Positions 1 to 8,318 of a DNA stretch of 64,000 nucleotides are shown piece by piece; within the stretch, counting starts at the first letter, position 1, and the number at the start of each line of letters is the position of its first letter. The position numbers were made by a program, and so were the translations under genes. The stretch is from Sandaracinobacter neustonicus (lineage in GTDB: Bacteria > Pseudomonadota > Alphaproteobacteria > Sphingomonadales > Sphingomonadaceae), in NCBI RefSeq assembly GCF_006385875.1, contig NZ_VFSU01000034.1, positions 62,001-126,000 on the forward strand. Direction: 5' to 3'. Below the pieces are notes generated by a model. It saw only the letters and a program-made list of their open reading frames with translations. It was not told where the DNA came from and made no database searches.

Positions 1-82
1 GACAGCCTTCGAAGCTGCCGAGCGGTCAGGCGCCCTGGGGAGGGCAGGTGAACGGGCTGCGGGCGGCGAGGAGATTGCTGGC

Positions 83-568
83 GTGTCGAATGTGCAATCG
101 AAACGGGATGAAGCGACGGTGTTCGGGCATGACGGTCTGGTTGCCGAGCTCGAACGGCTGGAGCTTCCCAAAGATTACCGGCCCACGGACGACGAGCCGT
201 TCATGAACGAACGGCAGCTGGCCTATTTCCGGGCTAAGCTGTTGCGCTGGAAGGCGGATATCTCGGCAGAGGCGAAGGCCACGCTGGAGACGCTGAAGGA
301 AGGCCCTATTCAGGAGCCCGACCAGACAGACCGCGCCTCGTCCGAAACCGACTGGGCGCTGGAACTGCGCACGCGGGACCGGCAGCGCAAGCTGATTTCC
401 AAGATCGATTCGGCGCTGCGGCGGATCGACGCCGGGGATTATGGCTATTGCGAGATCACCGGAGAGCCGATTTCGCTGCAGCGGCTGGAAGCCCGGCCCA
501 TCGCCACCATGACGCTCGAGGCGCAGGAGCGCCACGAGCGCGAGGAGCGGGTGAGCCGGGACGACTAG
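83..568 (+). CDS. dksA: DksA-family RNA polymerase-binding regulator (one-Cys type)
   Basis: 161 aa, GTG start. DksA binds the RNA polymerase secondary channel and acts with ppGpp in the stringent response. A helical hairpin covers about residues 40-110, and its tip carries the DxxDxA signature (D80-Q-T-D-R-A85) needed for function in the family. The C-terminal globular part keeps only one of the four zinc-finger cysteines (C123, in Y-C-E-I-T-G). The second is replaced by T/G and the last pair by non-cysteine residues in the A-R-P-I-A-T-M segment. This matches zinc-independent alphaproteobacterial DksA rather than the enterobacterial C4 form. It converges on the YdcH gene at 595-756. Family assignment is firm; loss of zinc binding is inferred from the missing ligands. 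Confidence 0.93.
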   Translation: MSNVQSKRDEATVFGHDGLVAELERLELPKDYRPTDDEPFMNERQLAYFRAKLLRWKADISAEAKATLETLKEGPIQEPDQTDRASSETDWALELRTRDRQRKLISKIDSALRRIDAGDYGYCEITGEPISLQRLEARPIATMTLEAQERHEREERVSRDD

Positions 569-594
569 GCCCGTCTGGTTCGGATGCGCGAGCC

Positions 595-756
595 TCAGTG
601 AGGCTGGCGCTGCATTTCCTCTTTCAGCTTCAGCTTCTGCCGTTTCAGCTTGCTGAGCATGGTGAGGTCTGGAAGCGGACGATTCATTTCTGCGGCAATC
701 AGCCCGTCAATCTGTTCATGACGGGCGTTCAGAGCCTGCAGATGCGCGGTAGCCAT
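595..756 (-). CDS. YdcH/DUF465-family small protein
   Basis: 53 aa, counted from the ATG at 756. An AAAGGA ribosome-binding site lies about 7-8 nt upstream; a 21-residue upstream extension has no such site. The peptide is one charged helical hairpin typical of DUF465/SlyX-like proteins, with the family-typical end L-K-R-Q-K-L-K-L-K-E-E. Function of the family is unknown. It is convergent with dksA and divergent from a second DUF465 gene at 1035-1232, so two paralogues flank a 278-bp spacer. Confidence 0.8.
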   Translation of the reverse strand: MATAHLQALNARHEQIDGLIAAEMNRPLPDLTMLSKLKRQKLKLKEEMQRQPH

Positions 757-1034
757 AGAGCCTATCCTTTCGCTGTCCGTTCGGCCCGGACCATCCGGGC
801 CGGACAAGCAGTAAATCACGGCTTGGCGCGCATGGGAACGGCTGTTTCACATATGCCATATTTGACTGGATATGGTGTGGCGATTCCGGGGCGAAGCCCC
901 AGATGTGGGCGAATCCGCCCGCCCACTGCACCGTGGCGGGCGCGAATCGGCAGCGGCGTTGACGGGGTGGCGCGAAGCCGCCAATGGCGGCGGGTGCACT
1001 GACGCATTTACGGATGGCCTGGCAGGGAGCGGCG
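757..1034. promoter_or_regulatory. Intergenic region between divergent YdcH paralogues
   Basis: 278 bp without a credible gene. It contains a perfect inverted repeat, CCATAT (856-861) and ATATGG (870-875), with an 8-nt spacer that includes TTGACT (862-867), a plausible -35 box for the plus-strand gene. Regulatory function is inferred; no -10 box is obvious. Confidence 0.35.
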
Positions 1035-1232
1035 ATGGACGAAGCGGAGCTGAAGGCCAGGCTGAACGCGCTGACGCAGGAGCATCGCGACCTTGATGCC
1101 GCGATCGAAGCGCTCGCCCGCTCTACCACGGCGGACATGCTGCAGATCGCCCGGCTGAAGAAGCGCAAGCTGCGGCTGAAAGATGAAATCGCGCTGATTC
1201 AGGACTTGCTGATTCCCGACATCATCGCCTGA
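1035..1232 (+). CDS. YdcH/DUF465-family small protein (second copy)
   Basis: 65 aa. The ATG at 1035 follows a GGGAGC site; 17 extra codons upstream look non-native. The protein is a helical hairpin ending R-L-K-K-R-K-L-R-L-K-D-E-I, closely parallel to the peptide at 595-756 and typical of DUF465. Its last 34 bp overlap tail-to-tail the end of the Rieske gene on the other strand, so both stop codons lie inside the partner gene. Function unknown. Confidence 0.8.
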   Translation: MDEAELKARLNALTQEHRDLDAAIEALARSTTADMLQIARLKKRKLRLKDEIALIQDLLIPDIIA

Positions 1233-2401
1233 TCTAACCCGCAATAGTGCGCCACCACCTCGTGGAAGCGCTTGATGCCCTGTTCCAGCCCGCCCAGTTC
1301 CAGTTCGGCGATTGCCCCTGATTCCAGCCCGCGCTGCCCGGCTTCGGCGGCACCAAAATCCTCCACGCCGAACACCTGTCCGTCAAGCAGCGCCCAGCTG
1401 CGTTGCCAGTGCGCCTCTGCCTTCTCTGTCTGCGGCTTTTCCGGGATCAGCATGAAATCCTCGACCAGCGTTTCCCCCACCGCCTGCGGCATCAGCACCA
1501 TCAGATTCACATAATCCGGGCTGGCGACCAGCACGGTGCCGGGGAACAGCTGATAGGCATAGGTGAGGATGCGGCGCAGCGCCGGCCAGTCCGCGAAATC
1601 CACGCCGTCCAGCCCGCCCAGCCGCGCCACGGCGGAACGGGCGTGCGGACCGACGGTGTCGCCCGCCGTCAGCCCGTCCTCGAAGAATTTGGCGATGCTG
1701 TTCTGGTGCAGCCGCTGCACATGATAGCTTTCCAGAAACGCATCCATGATGAGCTTCCAGTTGGACCTGACCCGGTGCGTGCGCCGGGCATAAAGATGCA
1801 TCTCTGCCAGCCCCAGCGCATCGAAATCGGCGGCGAGCGGGCCGGTCGCGAGATCGAAGCTGGCCGTTGCGGCCCGTTGCGGCGCGGCCCAGATCAGCCC
1901 GCCCGCCTCTGCACAGGGAACCGGCACCAGCCCGGTTTCGCGCTTGTTGAGGCCGGGGAAGGTTTCCGGGCGCGGCAGGCCCTTCAGCTGCCCATCCAGC
2001 GCATAGGCCCATGCGTGATAGGGGCAGATGACCAGCGGTTCGGCCACCGGCTCCGGCGCGTCGATCAGCCGGGTGCCGCGATGGCGGCAGGCGTTCAGGA
2101 AGATGCGCAGCGCGCCGCGTTTATCCCGCATCAGGATCAGCGGCGCGCCGAATCCGTCATGCGTCATCAGCGTGCCCGCCTGTGGCAGCATGGCCGAAGG
2201 GCCGATCACCACGGGGAAGGCGTGGAACAGCTTCGCCTGTTCGGCGGCGAAATTCTGCGCGCAGGTATAGATTGCGGCGTCCACCGTGGAGCGGATGAAG
2301 GGATGCGTCCGCGTGCCGTCGCGGCACTGCACGGCAAGGGCGATCTGCGCATCCGTCGGCGCGCGGCGCCGGGGTTCGTAAGGCGCGTTCATGGGGGCCA
2401 T
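1199..2401 (-). CDS. Aromatic ring-hydroxylating dioxygenase, Rieske alpha-subunit type
   Basis: About 400 aa from ATG 2401 (ATG 2392 gives 397 aa; neither has a strong ribosome-binding site). The Rieske [2Fe-2S] domain shows C-R-H-R-G and C-P-Y-H-A-W. The catalytic domain shows N-W-K-L-I-M-D-A-F and E-S-Y-H-V-Q-R-L-H, which supplies the two histidine ligands of the mononuclear iron. Such enzymes use electrons from a reductase to hydroxylate or demethylate aromatic or quaternary-amine substrates. No reductase or ferredoxin gene is adjacent, so the substrate cannot be stated. It is divergent from the AmpG-like transporter with 71 bp between start codons. Confidence 0.88.
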   Translation of the reverse strand: MAPMNAPYEPRRRAPTDAQIALAVQCRDGTRTHPFIRSTVDAAIYTCAQNFAAEQAKLFHAFPVVIGPSAMLPQAGTLMTHDGFGAPLILMRDKRGALRIFLNACRHRGTRLIDAPEPVAEPLVICPYHAWAYALDGQLKGLPRPETFPGLNKRETGLVPVPCAEAGGLIWAAPQRAATASFDLATGPLAADFDALGLAEMHLYARRTHRVRSNWKLIMDAFLESYHVQRLHQNSIAKFFEDGLTAGDTVGPHARSAVARLGGLDGVDFADWPALRRILTYAYQLFPGTVLVASPDYVNLMVLMPQAVGETLVEDFMLIPEKPQTEKAEAHWQRSWALLDGQVFGVEDFGAAEAGQRGLESGAIAELELGGLEQGIKRFHEVVAHYCGLDQAMMSGISKS

Positions 2402-2472
2402 AGTGCGCCCTGCGGGCAAGCCCCCGCAATCCTGTTTCAATTGCGTGGAAAAGCAGGCAGACAGGGTGCCGC

Positions 2473-3810
2473 ATGACAGACACCGCACGCCCGGACCGCT
2501 CGCTGGTCGCCGCCATCCGCCCCTATCTGGAGAAGGAACCGATTGGCGCGCTGCTGCTGGGCCTGTCCTCTGGCGCACCCTTCGCCATGATCGCTTCCAC
2601 GCTGACCACGCGGCTGGCGGAATCCGGCATCGACAAGAAAACGGTGACGGCTTTCGCGCTGACCTTCCTGCTCTATAACTTCAAATTCCTCTGGGCACCG
2701 TTCATCGATCGCATCCGCATTCCCGGCCTTGCCGCCGCCGTGGGGCAGCGGCGGGCGTGGCTGTTCCTGATCGCCGCCTGCACAATTGCCGCCATTGTCT
2801 GGATGGGGCAGGTGGATCCGGTCGCGGATATCCGGCTGATGGTGATCGCCGCGCTGACGGTCGCCTTCTTCGGGGCCACATTCGACATCATCATCGACGC
2901 CTTCCGCATCGACAGCCTGAAGCCAGACCAGCTGGGCGCGGGGTCGGGGATGAGCCAATATGGCTGGCGGCTCGGCTCGGCGGGCGCGGGCGCGCTGGCG
3001 CTGGTGATGGCGGAACGTTCGGGCTGGAACACGGCCTATGCGGCGGCGGCAATGTTTGCGCTGCCCGCCGTCGCCGCCGGCCTGCTGCTGGGCGAGCCGG
3101 TGCGGCGCACCGCCGTGCTGGCGAAGGAAAAGGCCGAACCCTTCCTGAAGCGGGTGCAATCCACCTTCGTCGCCCCGCTGGCGGACTTCCTGACGCGGCC
3201 GAACGCCTGGCTGGTGCTGCTGTTCGTGGTGATCCACAAGATCGGCGACACGCTGGCGAACCTGTCGCTGCGCATCCTTCTGGCGGACCTTGGCTTCGAT
3301 AAGGATGCCATCGCCGCCTATGATGTCGGCTTCGGACTGGTGGCCTTCATGGTGGGCATCTTCGTGGGCGGTATCGTCTATGCGCGAATGGGCATGATGC
3401 GATCGGTGATGCTCAGCCTGATCCTGATGGGCGTATCCAACCTGATGTTCGCCTGGCTGGCCACCATGGGCCCGGTGAACTGGGCGCTGGCCGCCACCAT
3501 GGGGTTCGAGAATTTCGCCAGCGGCATGGGTGGCGTGGCCGTCGTCGCCTATCTCAGCTGGCTGTGCGACTTGCGTTTCACCGCCACCCAGTTCGCGCTG
3601 CTCTCTGCCATGTCGTCCATCCTCGGCCGTTTCGTGCAGGGGACGACGGCTGGCGCGCTGATCGAATCCATGGGCTTCGTGAATTTCTACCTACTCACCA
3701 CGCTGTTGGCGGTGCCGGGAATCCTGCTGTTCTGGGTTTTGATGAAGCGCGAGCCGCCCGCGCCCGCCAGCGCACAGCCCGGTTCAGGAGCCCCCGCCGG
3801 ATTGTCATAA
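2473..3810 (+). CDS. MFS transporter, AmpG-like muropeptide permease
   Basis: 445 aa inner-membrane protein with about 12 hydrophobic segments. The N-terminus G-L-S-S-G-A-P-F-A-M followed by F-L-W-A-P-F-I-D-R matches the AmpG branch of the major facilitator superfamily, which imports anhydromuropeptides for cell-wall recycling and beta-lactamase induction. No ampC or ampR gene is nearby, so the substrate is inferred from family resemblance alone. A short GC hairpin follows the stop codon. Confidence 0.82.
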   Translation: MTDTARPDRSLVAAIRPYLEKEPIGALLLGLSSGAPFAMIASTLTTRLAESGIDKKTVTAFALTFLLYNFKFLWAPFIDRIRIPGLAAAVGQRRAWLFLIAACTIAAIVWMGQVDPVADIRLMVIAALTVAFFGATFDIIIDAFRIDSLKPDQLGAGSGMSQYGWRLGSAGAGALALVMAERSGWNTAYAAAAMFALPAVAAGLLLGEPVRRTAVLAKEKAEPFLKRVQSTFVAPLADFLTRPNAWLVLLFVVIHKIGDTLANLSLRILLADLGFDKDAIAAYDVGFGLVAFMVGIFVGGIVYARMGMMRSVMLSLILMGVSNLMFAWLATMGPVNWALAATMGFENFASGMGGVAVVAYLSWLCDLRFTATQFALLSAMSSILGRFVQGTTAGALIESMGFVNFYLLTTLLAVPGILLFWVLMKREPPAPASAQPGSGAPAGLS

Positions 3811-3866
3811 TAAGCGGCTAGAGGCCGCCTACCGGGTGACAGGCCCGGCAGGAGGTCAGACGCTCG

Positions 3867-4700
3867 ATGCTGCATCAATCGATCGCAACAACTTCAGTCG
3901 CCCCCCAGTTGCTCGCGCGAGCGCCGCACATCCACCGGCAAGGCCAGTTGGACGTGCGCATCGCCACCAGCGAGGAGGAAATCGCCGCCGCGCAGGCGCT
4001 GCGTTACCGGATTTTCTACGACGAGATGGGCGCGAAGCCGACGCTGGCCATGCAGGCCGCGCGCCGCGACATCGACGATTATGACCATGTCTGCGACCAT
4101 CTGCTGGTGATCGACCATGGGCTGGATGGGCGGCCGCAGGTGGTGGGCACCTACCGGCTGCTACGCCAGCAAGTGGCGGAGCGGCAGCGCGGCTTCTATT
4201 CGGCCGGGGAATATGATCTGGCCCCGCTTCTGGCGTCTGCCGGTGGCCAGTTGCTAGAACTGGGCCGCAGCTGTGTCGCGCCCGAACATCGCAACACCAC
4301 CACCATCAGCCTGTTGTGGCGCGGCATCGCCACCTATCTGGCGCAGCACCGCATCAGCCACATGTTCGGCTGCGCCTCTTTACACGGCACCGATCCGGCG
4401 CATCACGCCGCCGAGCTGAGCTATTTGTATCACCACCATCTCGCTCCGCCGCAGCTGCGCGCCCGCGCGCTGGCCCATGCGCCCATGGACCTGCTGACCG
4501 CCGGAAGCTATGACGTGAAGGCGGCGCAGCGCGCGCTGCCGCCGCTCGTCAAAGGCTATCTGAGGGTCGGGGCCATGGTTGGGGACGGCGCGTTCGTGGA
4601 CAGGCAGTTCAACACGGTGGACGTGTTCGTGCTGATGCCCGTGGACGGCATCACGCGCCGCTATCTCGACAGGTTCGCCACCGCCAACGACGCGGTTTGA
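3867..4700 (+). CDS. OlsB-like GNAT acyltransferase (ornithine-acyl-ACP N-acyltransferase family)
   Basis: 277 aa. The GNAT/autoinducer-synthase-like fold shows R-I-A-T-S-E-E-E-I-A-A-A-Q-A-L-R-Y-R-I-F, D-H-L-L-V-I, V-V-G-T-Y-R-L-L-R and L-E-L-G-R-S-C-V, as in OlsB. OlsB N-acylates ornithine with a 3-hydroxyacyl-ACP in ornithine-lipid synthesis. The partner OlsA is not next door, so the acceptor could be another amine. The stop overlaps the TTG start of the next gene by 4 nt, suggesting coupling. Confidence 0.8.
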   Translation: MLHQSIATTSVAPQLLARAPHIHRQGQLDVRIATSEEEIAAAQALRYRIFYDEMGAKPTLAMQAARRDIDDYDHVCDHLLVIDHGLDGRPQVVGTYRLLRQQVAERQRGFYSAGEYDLAPLLASAGGQLLELGRSCVAPEHRNTTTISLLWRGIATYLAQHRISHMFGCASLHGTDPAHHAAELSYLYHHHLAPPQLRARALAHAPMDLLTAGSYDVKAAQRALPPLVKGYLRVGAMVGDGAFVDRQFNTVDVFVLMPVDGITRRYLDRFATANDAV

Positions 4701-5467
4701 TCGCCGCCTTCCGATCTTTTCTGGGCACGGCGCGGCGGGAAACGCTGCCCGATCATGTGCTGCTGGGCGAGGGTCGGCTGCCGCTGATCGCACGGGTGAA
4801 CCCGCGCGCGCGGCGCATGTCGCTGCGGCTGTGCACCGCCAGCCGCAGTGTGAAACTGACGCTGCCGCCCCGCGCCAGCCTTGCGCAGGCGCGTGCGTTT
4901 GTCGCCTCGCATCAGGGCTGGATCGAGGCGCAGGCCGCGCGGCGGCTGCCGCAACCCTTGCCCTTCGTTCCCGGCGCGCTGCTGCCGGTGGCAGGCGAAC
5001 CGCTGCGGCTGATGCCCGGCAGCGGGCGCATCGCGCGGCGCGACGGCGACACGCTGCTGGTGCCGGGCGAAGGCCCGCTGTTCGCCGCCCGCACCCAGCG
5101 CTGGCTGAAAGCGGAATCGCTGCGCCTACTGGACTCGGAAACCCGCAGCATCGCCGCGCTGATCGGACGCGAGGTGAAAGAGGTGCGCGTGGCCGATCCG
5201 CGCAGCCGCTGGGGCAGCTGCGCCGCCGACGGGCGAATCGCCTACAGCTGGCGGCTGATCCTCGCGCCGGACTTCGTCCGCCGATCCGTGGTGGCGCACG
5301 AAGTCGCGCATCTGGCGGAAATGAACCACTCCGTCCGCTTCTGGCGGCTGGCGACGCAATTGCTGGGCGAACCGCACGACAAGGCACGCAACTGGCTGCG
5401 CGCGAACGGGCCGCTGTTGCTGAGCTATGGGGTGGCGGATGGCGGCGGGTTGGCGGAGAGGGTGTAG
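4697..5467 (+). CDS. YgjP/SprT-type zinc metallopeptidase (DUF45)
   Basis: 256 aa, TTG start overlapping the previous stop. The C-terminal third carries R-W-G-S-C (family-typical), V-V-A-H-E-V-A-H-L with the HExxH zinc site, and the downstream M-N-H-S-V-R-F-W with the third histidine, as in YgjP-like M48-related peptidases. Substrate unknown. A perfect 10-bp stem (TTGAGGGGGC/GCCCCCTCAA) starts directly after the stop codon and may terminate the transcript; it also begins the repeat element at 5468. Confidence 0.85.
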   Translation: MIAAFRSFLGTARRETLPDHVLLGEGRLPLIARVNPRARRMSLRLCTASRSVKLTLPPRASLAQARAFVASHQGWIEAQAARRLPQPLPFVPGALLPVAGEPLRLMPGSGRIARRDGDTLLVPGEGPLFAARTQRWLKAESLRLLDSETRSIAALIGREVKEVRVADPRSRWGSCAADGRIAYSWRLILAPDFVRRSVVAHEVAHLAEMNHSVRFWRLATQLLGEPHDKARNWLRANGPLLLSYGVADGGGLAERV

Positions 5468-5886
5468 TTGAGGGGGCGCTGCCCCCTCAAACTCCCCCGG
5501 CAGGGGCGTGACGCCCCTGCACCCCCGACGTTTTTTGCCCCTCCCCTGCAGGGAAGGGGTTGGGGCTATCCGCTTGGCGCGAGGGTGGGTGTTTTAGTGC
5601 CTGCGGCGCTTTGGCGTGTGTTCCACGCGCCTCACCACCCGTCACCCGGATCAAGTCCGGGGTGACGGGTGTGGTTGGTGGGGAGGGGGGTGGATCAGGC
5701 CCCACGTCGCTCCCCTCTCTCCACCTCTCTCCCCAACGGGGAGAGAGAGCCTGTTGCGCCGCAGGCAATCGAATCTGATCACTGAAGCGGCGTTGGGAGT
5801 TTAGGCGCGGCGCCAAGTTTGAGGGTGCAGGGAAATCATTTCCCTGCTGGGTGCAGGGCAAAGCCCTGCCCGCCGGAGGCAAAAAT
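5468..5886. repeat. Composite hairpin-rich interspersed repeat, copy 1
   Basis: About 420 bp between convergent genes, with no gene. Parts in order: stem TTGAGGGGGC/GCCCCCTCAA (5468-5490); stem GCAGGGGCG-tga-CGCCCCTGC (5500-5520); palindrome CCGGATCAAGTCCGG inside 5645-5661; a block of about 27 bp at 5756-5782 repeated nearly identically in the other two copies; stem GCAGGGAAA-tca-TTTCCCTGC (5827-5847); stem GCAGGGC-aaa-GCCCTGC (5853-5869); then GCCGGAGGCAAAAA. The left stem region is the reverse complement of the right one, so the element has inverted ends. Origin and function are unknown. Confidence 0.75.
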
Positions 5887-5940
5887 CCCCGCAGGCCGTG
5901 TTCCAGAAGCGCAACCCCAAGCCGCCGATGCCCCCATCCC

Positions 5941-6216
5941 TCAATGCAATGTCAGCACCCCATCCACAGCCCGGAATTCGGCCGGGCTGATCAAATCGCG
6001 GTGGGCGACGCGGATGGCATGGATGGTGGCTTCGATTTCGCGCCGCCAATGCTCCAGGAAGCGGGCGAGTTCCGGGAAGGATGGGGCGAGATCCCAGCTT
6101 TGCCAGATATATTGCTGCAGCAGGCTGGGGTGATCCGGCATCCAGTAGCTGATTTCCGCCGTGAGCAGCCCATAGCCCGACATTTGCAGCCGGAACCCGT
6201 CGTCGATGGATCGCAT
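5941..6216 (-). CDS. usg: Usg family protein
   Basis: 91 aa from the ATG at 6216, which has AGGAGA about 8 nt upstream. Family landmarks are G-Y-G-L-L-T-A-E-I-S-Y, M-P-D-H-P-S-L-L-Q, Y-I-W-Q-S-W-D-L-A-P and R-V-A-H-R-D-L-I. Usg is a short alphaproteobacterial protein first noted near trpF; its biochemical role is unknown. No trp gene is adjacent here. Confidence 0.85.
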   Translation of the reverse strand: MRSIDDGFRLQMSGYGLLTAEISYWMPDHPSLLQQYIWQSWDLAPSFPELARFLEHWRREIEATIHAIRVAHRDLISPAEFRAVDGVLTLH

Positions 6217-6327
6217 GCCCGTCTCCTGCCTGTTGGGAGGGCATGGTTCATTGGATTGCGATTTTACGCAAGATGCTGAATTGTAACGTGAAACTGGCAG
6301 CACTCTTTGCCGGTGAGTGCCAATGGA

Positions 6328-6720
6328 TCAGCGGGTGGCGCGCACCATGTCCACGATATCCGGCAGGCCCCGGCCCAGTGCGACGGCTTGCGCCTCCCTG
6401 CCGCTGATCTTCATCCAGAACATCCGCCAGTCGCCCATGAAGCTCCACCATGGCTTCACCCAGCTGGCGGGCTTGTTATGTTCGAAGCGGAAGTGGCCGA
6501 TCCATGCGCAGCCATAGCCGAACAGGATTCCGGCCAGCACCAGCCACCAGTTGCCGGTGGCGATCAGCGCGGCGAGTGCCGCCAGCCCGCCCGCAGAGCC
6601 GAGGTAATGGATGTTGCGGTTCCGCTGATCCTGATGCGCGGCCATATAATAGGGCCAGAATTCGGCGAAGCTGGTGGGGATGGGGGGCTGGTTGGTGGAC
6701 ATGCCCGCATCATAACCCAT
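6328..6720 (-). CDS. DUF962/Mpo1-like membrane protein
   Basis: 130 aa from ATG 6720 (MSTNQ at 6702 is an alternative start). The start is chosen because its A is shared with the TGA of the preceding aminotransferase gene, a common coupling arrangement. The N-terminal F-A-E-F-W-P-Y-Y-M-A-A-H and N-R-N-I-H-Y-L-G, two hydrophobic spans, and W-I-G-H-F-R-F-E-H-N-K-P-A match DUF962. The yeast member Mpo1 is a dioxygenase of 2-hydroxy fatty acids in sphingoid-base breakdown. Whether the bacterial protein shares that activity is not shown. Confidence 0.85.
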   Translation of the reverse strand: MGYDAGMSTNQPPIPTSFAEFWPYYMAAHQDQRNRNIHYLGSAGGLAALAALIATGNWWLVLAGILFGYGCAWIGHFRFEHNKPASWVKPWWSFMGDWRMFWMKISGREAQAVALGRGLPDIVDMVRATR

Positions 6721-7880
6721 CAGGCCTGTGGGATGAACTTGGCAATTCTATCAAAGGCGCGGTCCAGCGTTTCCACCTCCGGTGTCAGGCTGATTCGCAC
6801 ATGGCCGCGTCCGCCTGCGCCGAAGCCGCTGCCGGGCACCACCCCCACCTGCGCTTCATCCAGCAGGCGGCGGGCGAAGCGCTGATCGTCCGGCTCCACG
6901 CCGCGGCAATCCAGCATCACGAACATGCCGCCAGCGGGCATCGCCGCCGACAGTCCCTGCAGCGCGTTGGCGCGGGCGACGACATGTGTGGCCCTGTTGC
7001 GGAAGGCGAGGCGATAGTCCGCCAGTTCGGAGTCCGGCAGGGAGAGCGCGACCACGGCGGCGTCCTGCACGAACTGGCAGACGCCGAACAGCGCGGCTGC
7101 GCACCAGTCCCCCAGTGCGGCGATCAGCCGCTCAGGCGCGATGGCCCAGCCGACGCGATAGCCCGTCATCGCATGGCTTTTCGACAGGCTGTTGATGGAG
7201 ACGGTGCGGCCGCGCGGGCCGTGCTGCCATGCGCGCACATCCTGCCCGTCGAAGCGGAAATGCGAATAGACTTCGTCCACCACCAGCCACAGATTGTGCT
7301 GCTCGCACAGTTCCGACAGCCGGACATAATCCGCCGGGGAGAGCGCGGTGCCGCCGGGGTTGGCCGGGCTGTTCAGGAACAGGCAGCGGGTGCGCGGGGA
7401 GATGGCGGCGGCGATCGCCTCGATGTCGGTGGACAGGTCCGCGCGGGCGGGCACGCGCACGGCGGTGGCCCCGGTGGCGGCGACCACGCCCGGATAGGTG
7501 GCGTAGAAGGGGTCTGACAGGATCACCTCGTCGCCTTCCCCTACGATCAGCGTCAGCACCGCCAGCCCGGCGTGCTGCGCGCCCGGCATCACCATCACAT
7601 GGCCATGTTCGCAGCCTTCCGTGCGGGCGATGGCCGAGCGCAGCGCGGGTTCGCCGTGCAGCGGGGTGTAATGGGTGCGCCCGGCGTCCAGCCCGGCCTT
7701 GGTGGCGGCAACGATGGCCGGGTGCGGCGGGCACACGGGATCGCCCAGCGTCAGCAGCAGGATGTCCTCTCCGGCGGCCACGCGGCGCAGCCCTTCGTCG
7801 GCGATGGCCCAGCTGCTGGCCTGCCCCACGGCGGCAAGGCTGCGCGCGCGGCTGGAAAGGGGGGGCAGGGGCTCAGTCAT
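6720..7880 (-). CDS. Class I/II PLP-dependent aminotransferase
   Basis: 386 aa. The start MTEPLPPL at 7880 overlaps the end of the RidA-type gene by 8 nt. It is a fold-type I aminotransferase: N-S-P-A-N-P-G-G-T for substrate/PLP contact, V-V-D-E-V-Y with the aspartate that binds the pyridine nitrogen, and S-L-S-K-S-H with the Schiff-base lysine, followed by G-Y-R-V-G-W. Amino-acid specificity cannot be read. Pairing with a RidA-like gene fits a PLP enzyme that releases reactive imines. Confidence 0.88.
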   Translation of the reverse strand: MTEPLPPLSSRARSLAAVGQASSWAIADEGLRRVAAGEDILLLTLGDPVCPPHPAIVAATKAGLDAGRTHYTPLHGEPALRSAIARTEGCEHGHVMVMPGAQHAGLAVLTLIVGEGDEVILSDPFYATYPGVVAATGATAVRVPARADLSTDIEAIAAAISPRTRCLFLNSPANPGGTALSPADYVRLSELCEQHNLWLVVDEVYSHFRFDGQDVRAWQHGPRGRTVSINSLSKSHAMTGYRVGWAIAPERLIAALGDWCAAALFGVCQFVQDAAVVALSLPDSELADYRLAFRNRATHVVARANALQGLSAAMPAGGMFVMLDCRGVEPDDQRFARRLLDEAQVGVVPGSGFGAGGRGHVRISLTPEVETLDRAFDRIAKFIPQA

Positions 7881-8262
7881 CCGGCAACTCCGCTTCGGCT
7901 TCGATTTCGACCCGCCATTCGGGCCGTAGCAAAATGGCCCCCGCCACCACGGTGGCCGCCGGGCGGATCGCGCCGAACAGCCGCCCATGGGCGCGGCCGA
8001 CGGCCTCTGCGTCGGCCGCGTCGCGCAGGAACATGCGCGTGCGTACGATGTCGGCGGCATGACCGCCCAGTGCCCCCACCGCCTCCACGATGATTTGGAG
8101 GCAGCGCTCCGCCTGCGCTTCGGCGTCGCCGGGCGTGCTGGAGCCATCCGCCTCTACGGGGGCCGTGCCCGAGACGAGGATGCGGCGGCCCACGCGCACC
8201 GCGCGGGAGAAGCCGATGCTGGCTTCATAGGGAGAGGCGGAGGCGTGGCGCGCGCGGGGCAT
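7873..8262 (-). CDS. RidA/YjgF/UK114-family protein lacking the catalytic Arg
   Basis: 129 aa. The chorismate-mutase-like RidA fold is seen in I-L-V-S-G-T-A-P-V, V-R-T-R-M-F-L, R-P-A-A-T-V-V and V-E-I-E-A-E-A. True RidA enamine/imine deaminases have an arginine in the P-A-R-S/T motif; here the motif reads P-A-A-T. The protein is therefore more likely a Rid subfamily member of unknown activity. It is translationally coupled to the aminotransferase downstream. Confidence 0.82.
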   Translation of the reverse strand: MPRARHASASPYEASIGFSRAVRVGRRILVSGTAPVEADGSSTPGDAEAQAERCLQIIVEAVGALGGHAADIVRTRMFLRDAADAEAVGRAHGRLFGAIRPAATVVAGAILLRPEWRVEIEAEAELPDD

Positions 8263-8318
8263 CGGGCGCGCTTAGCGGGCGCTGCGGCGGGTGGGAAGAG
8301 CGAAGGGCATCCGGGGCC

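Noticed and set aside
591-605. AGCCTCA-g-TGAGGCT palindrome at the dksA/ydcH junction as a terminator
   Set aside because: It includes the stop codon of the YdcH gene and lacks a T-run on either side; too weak to annotate.
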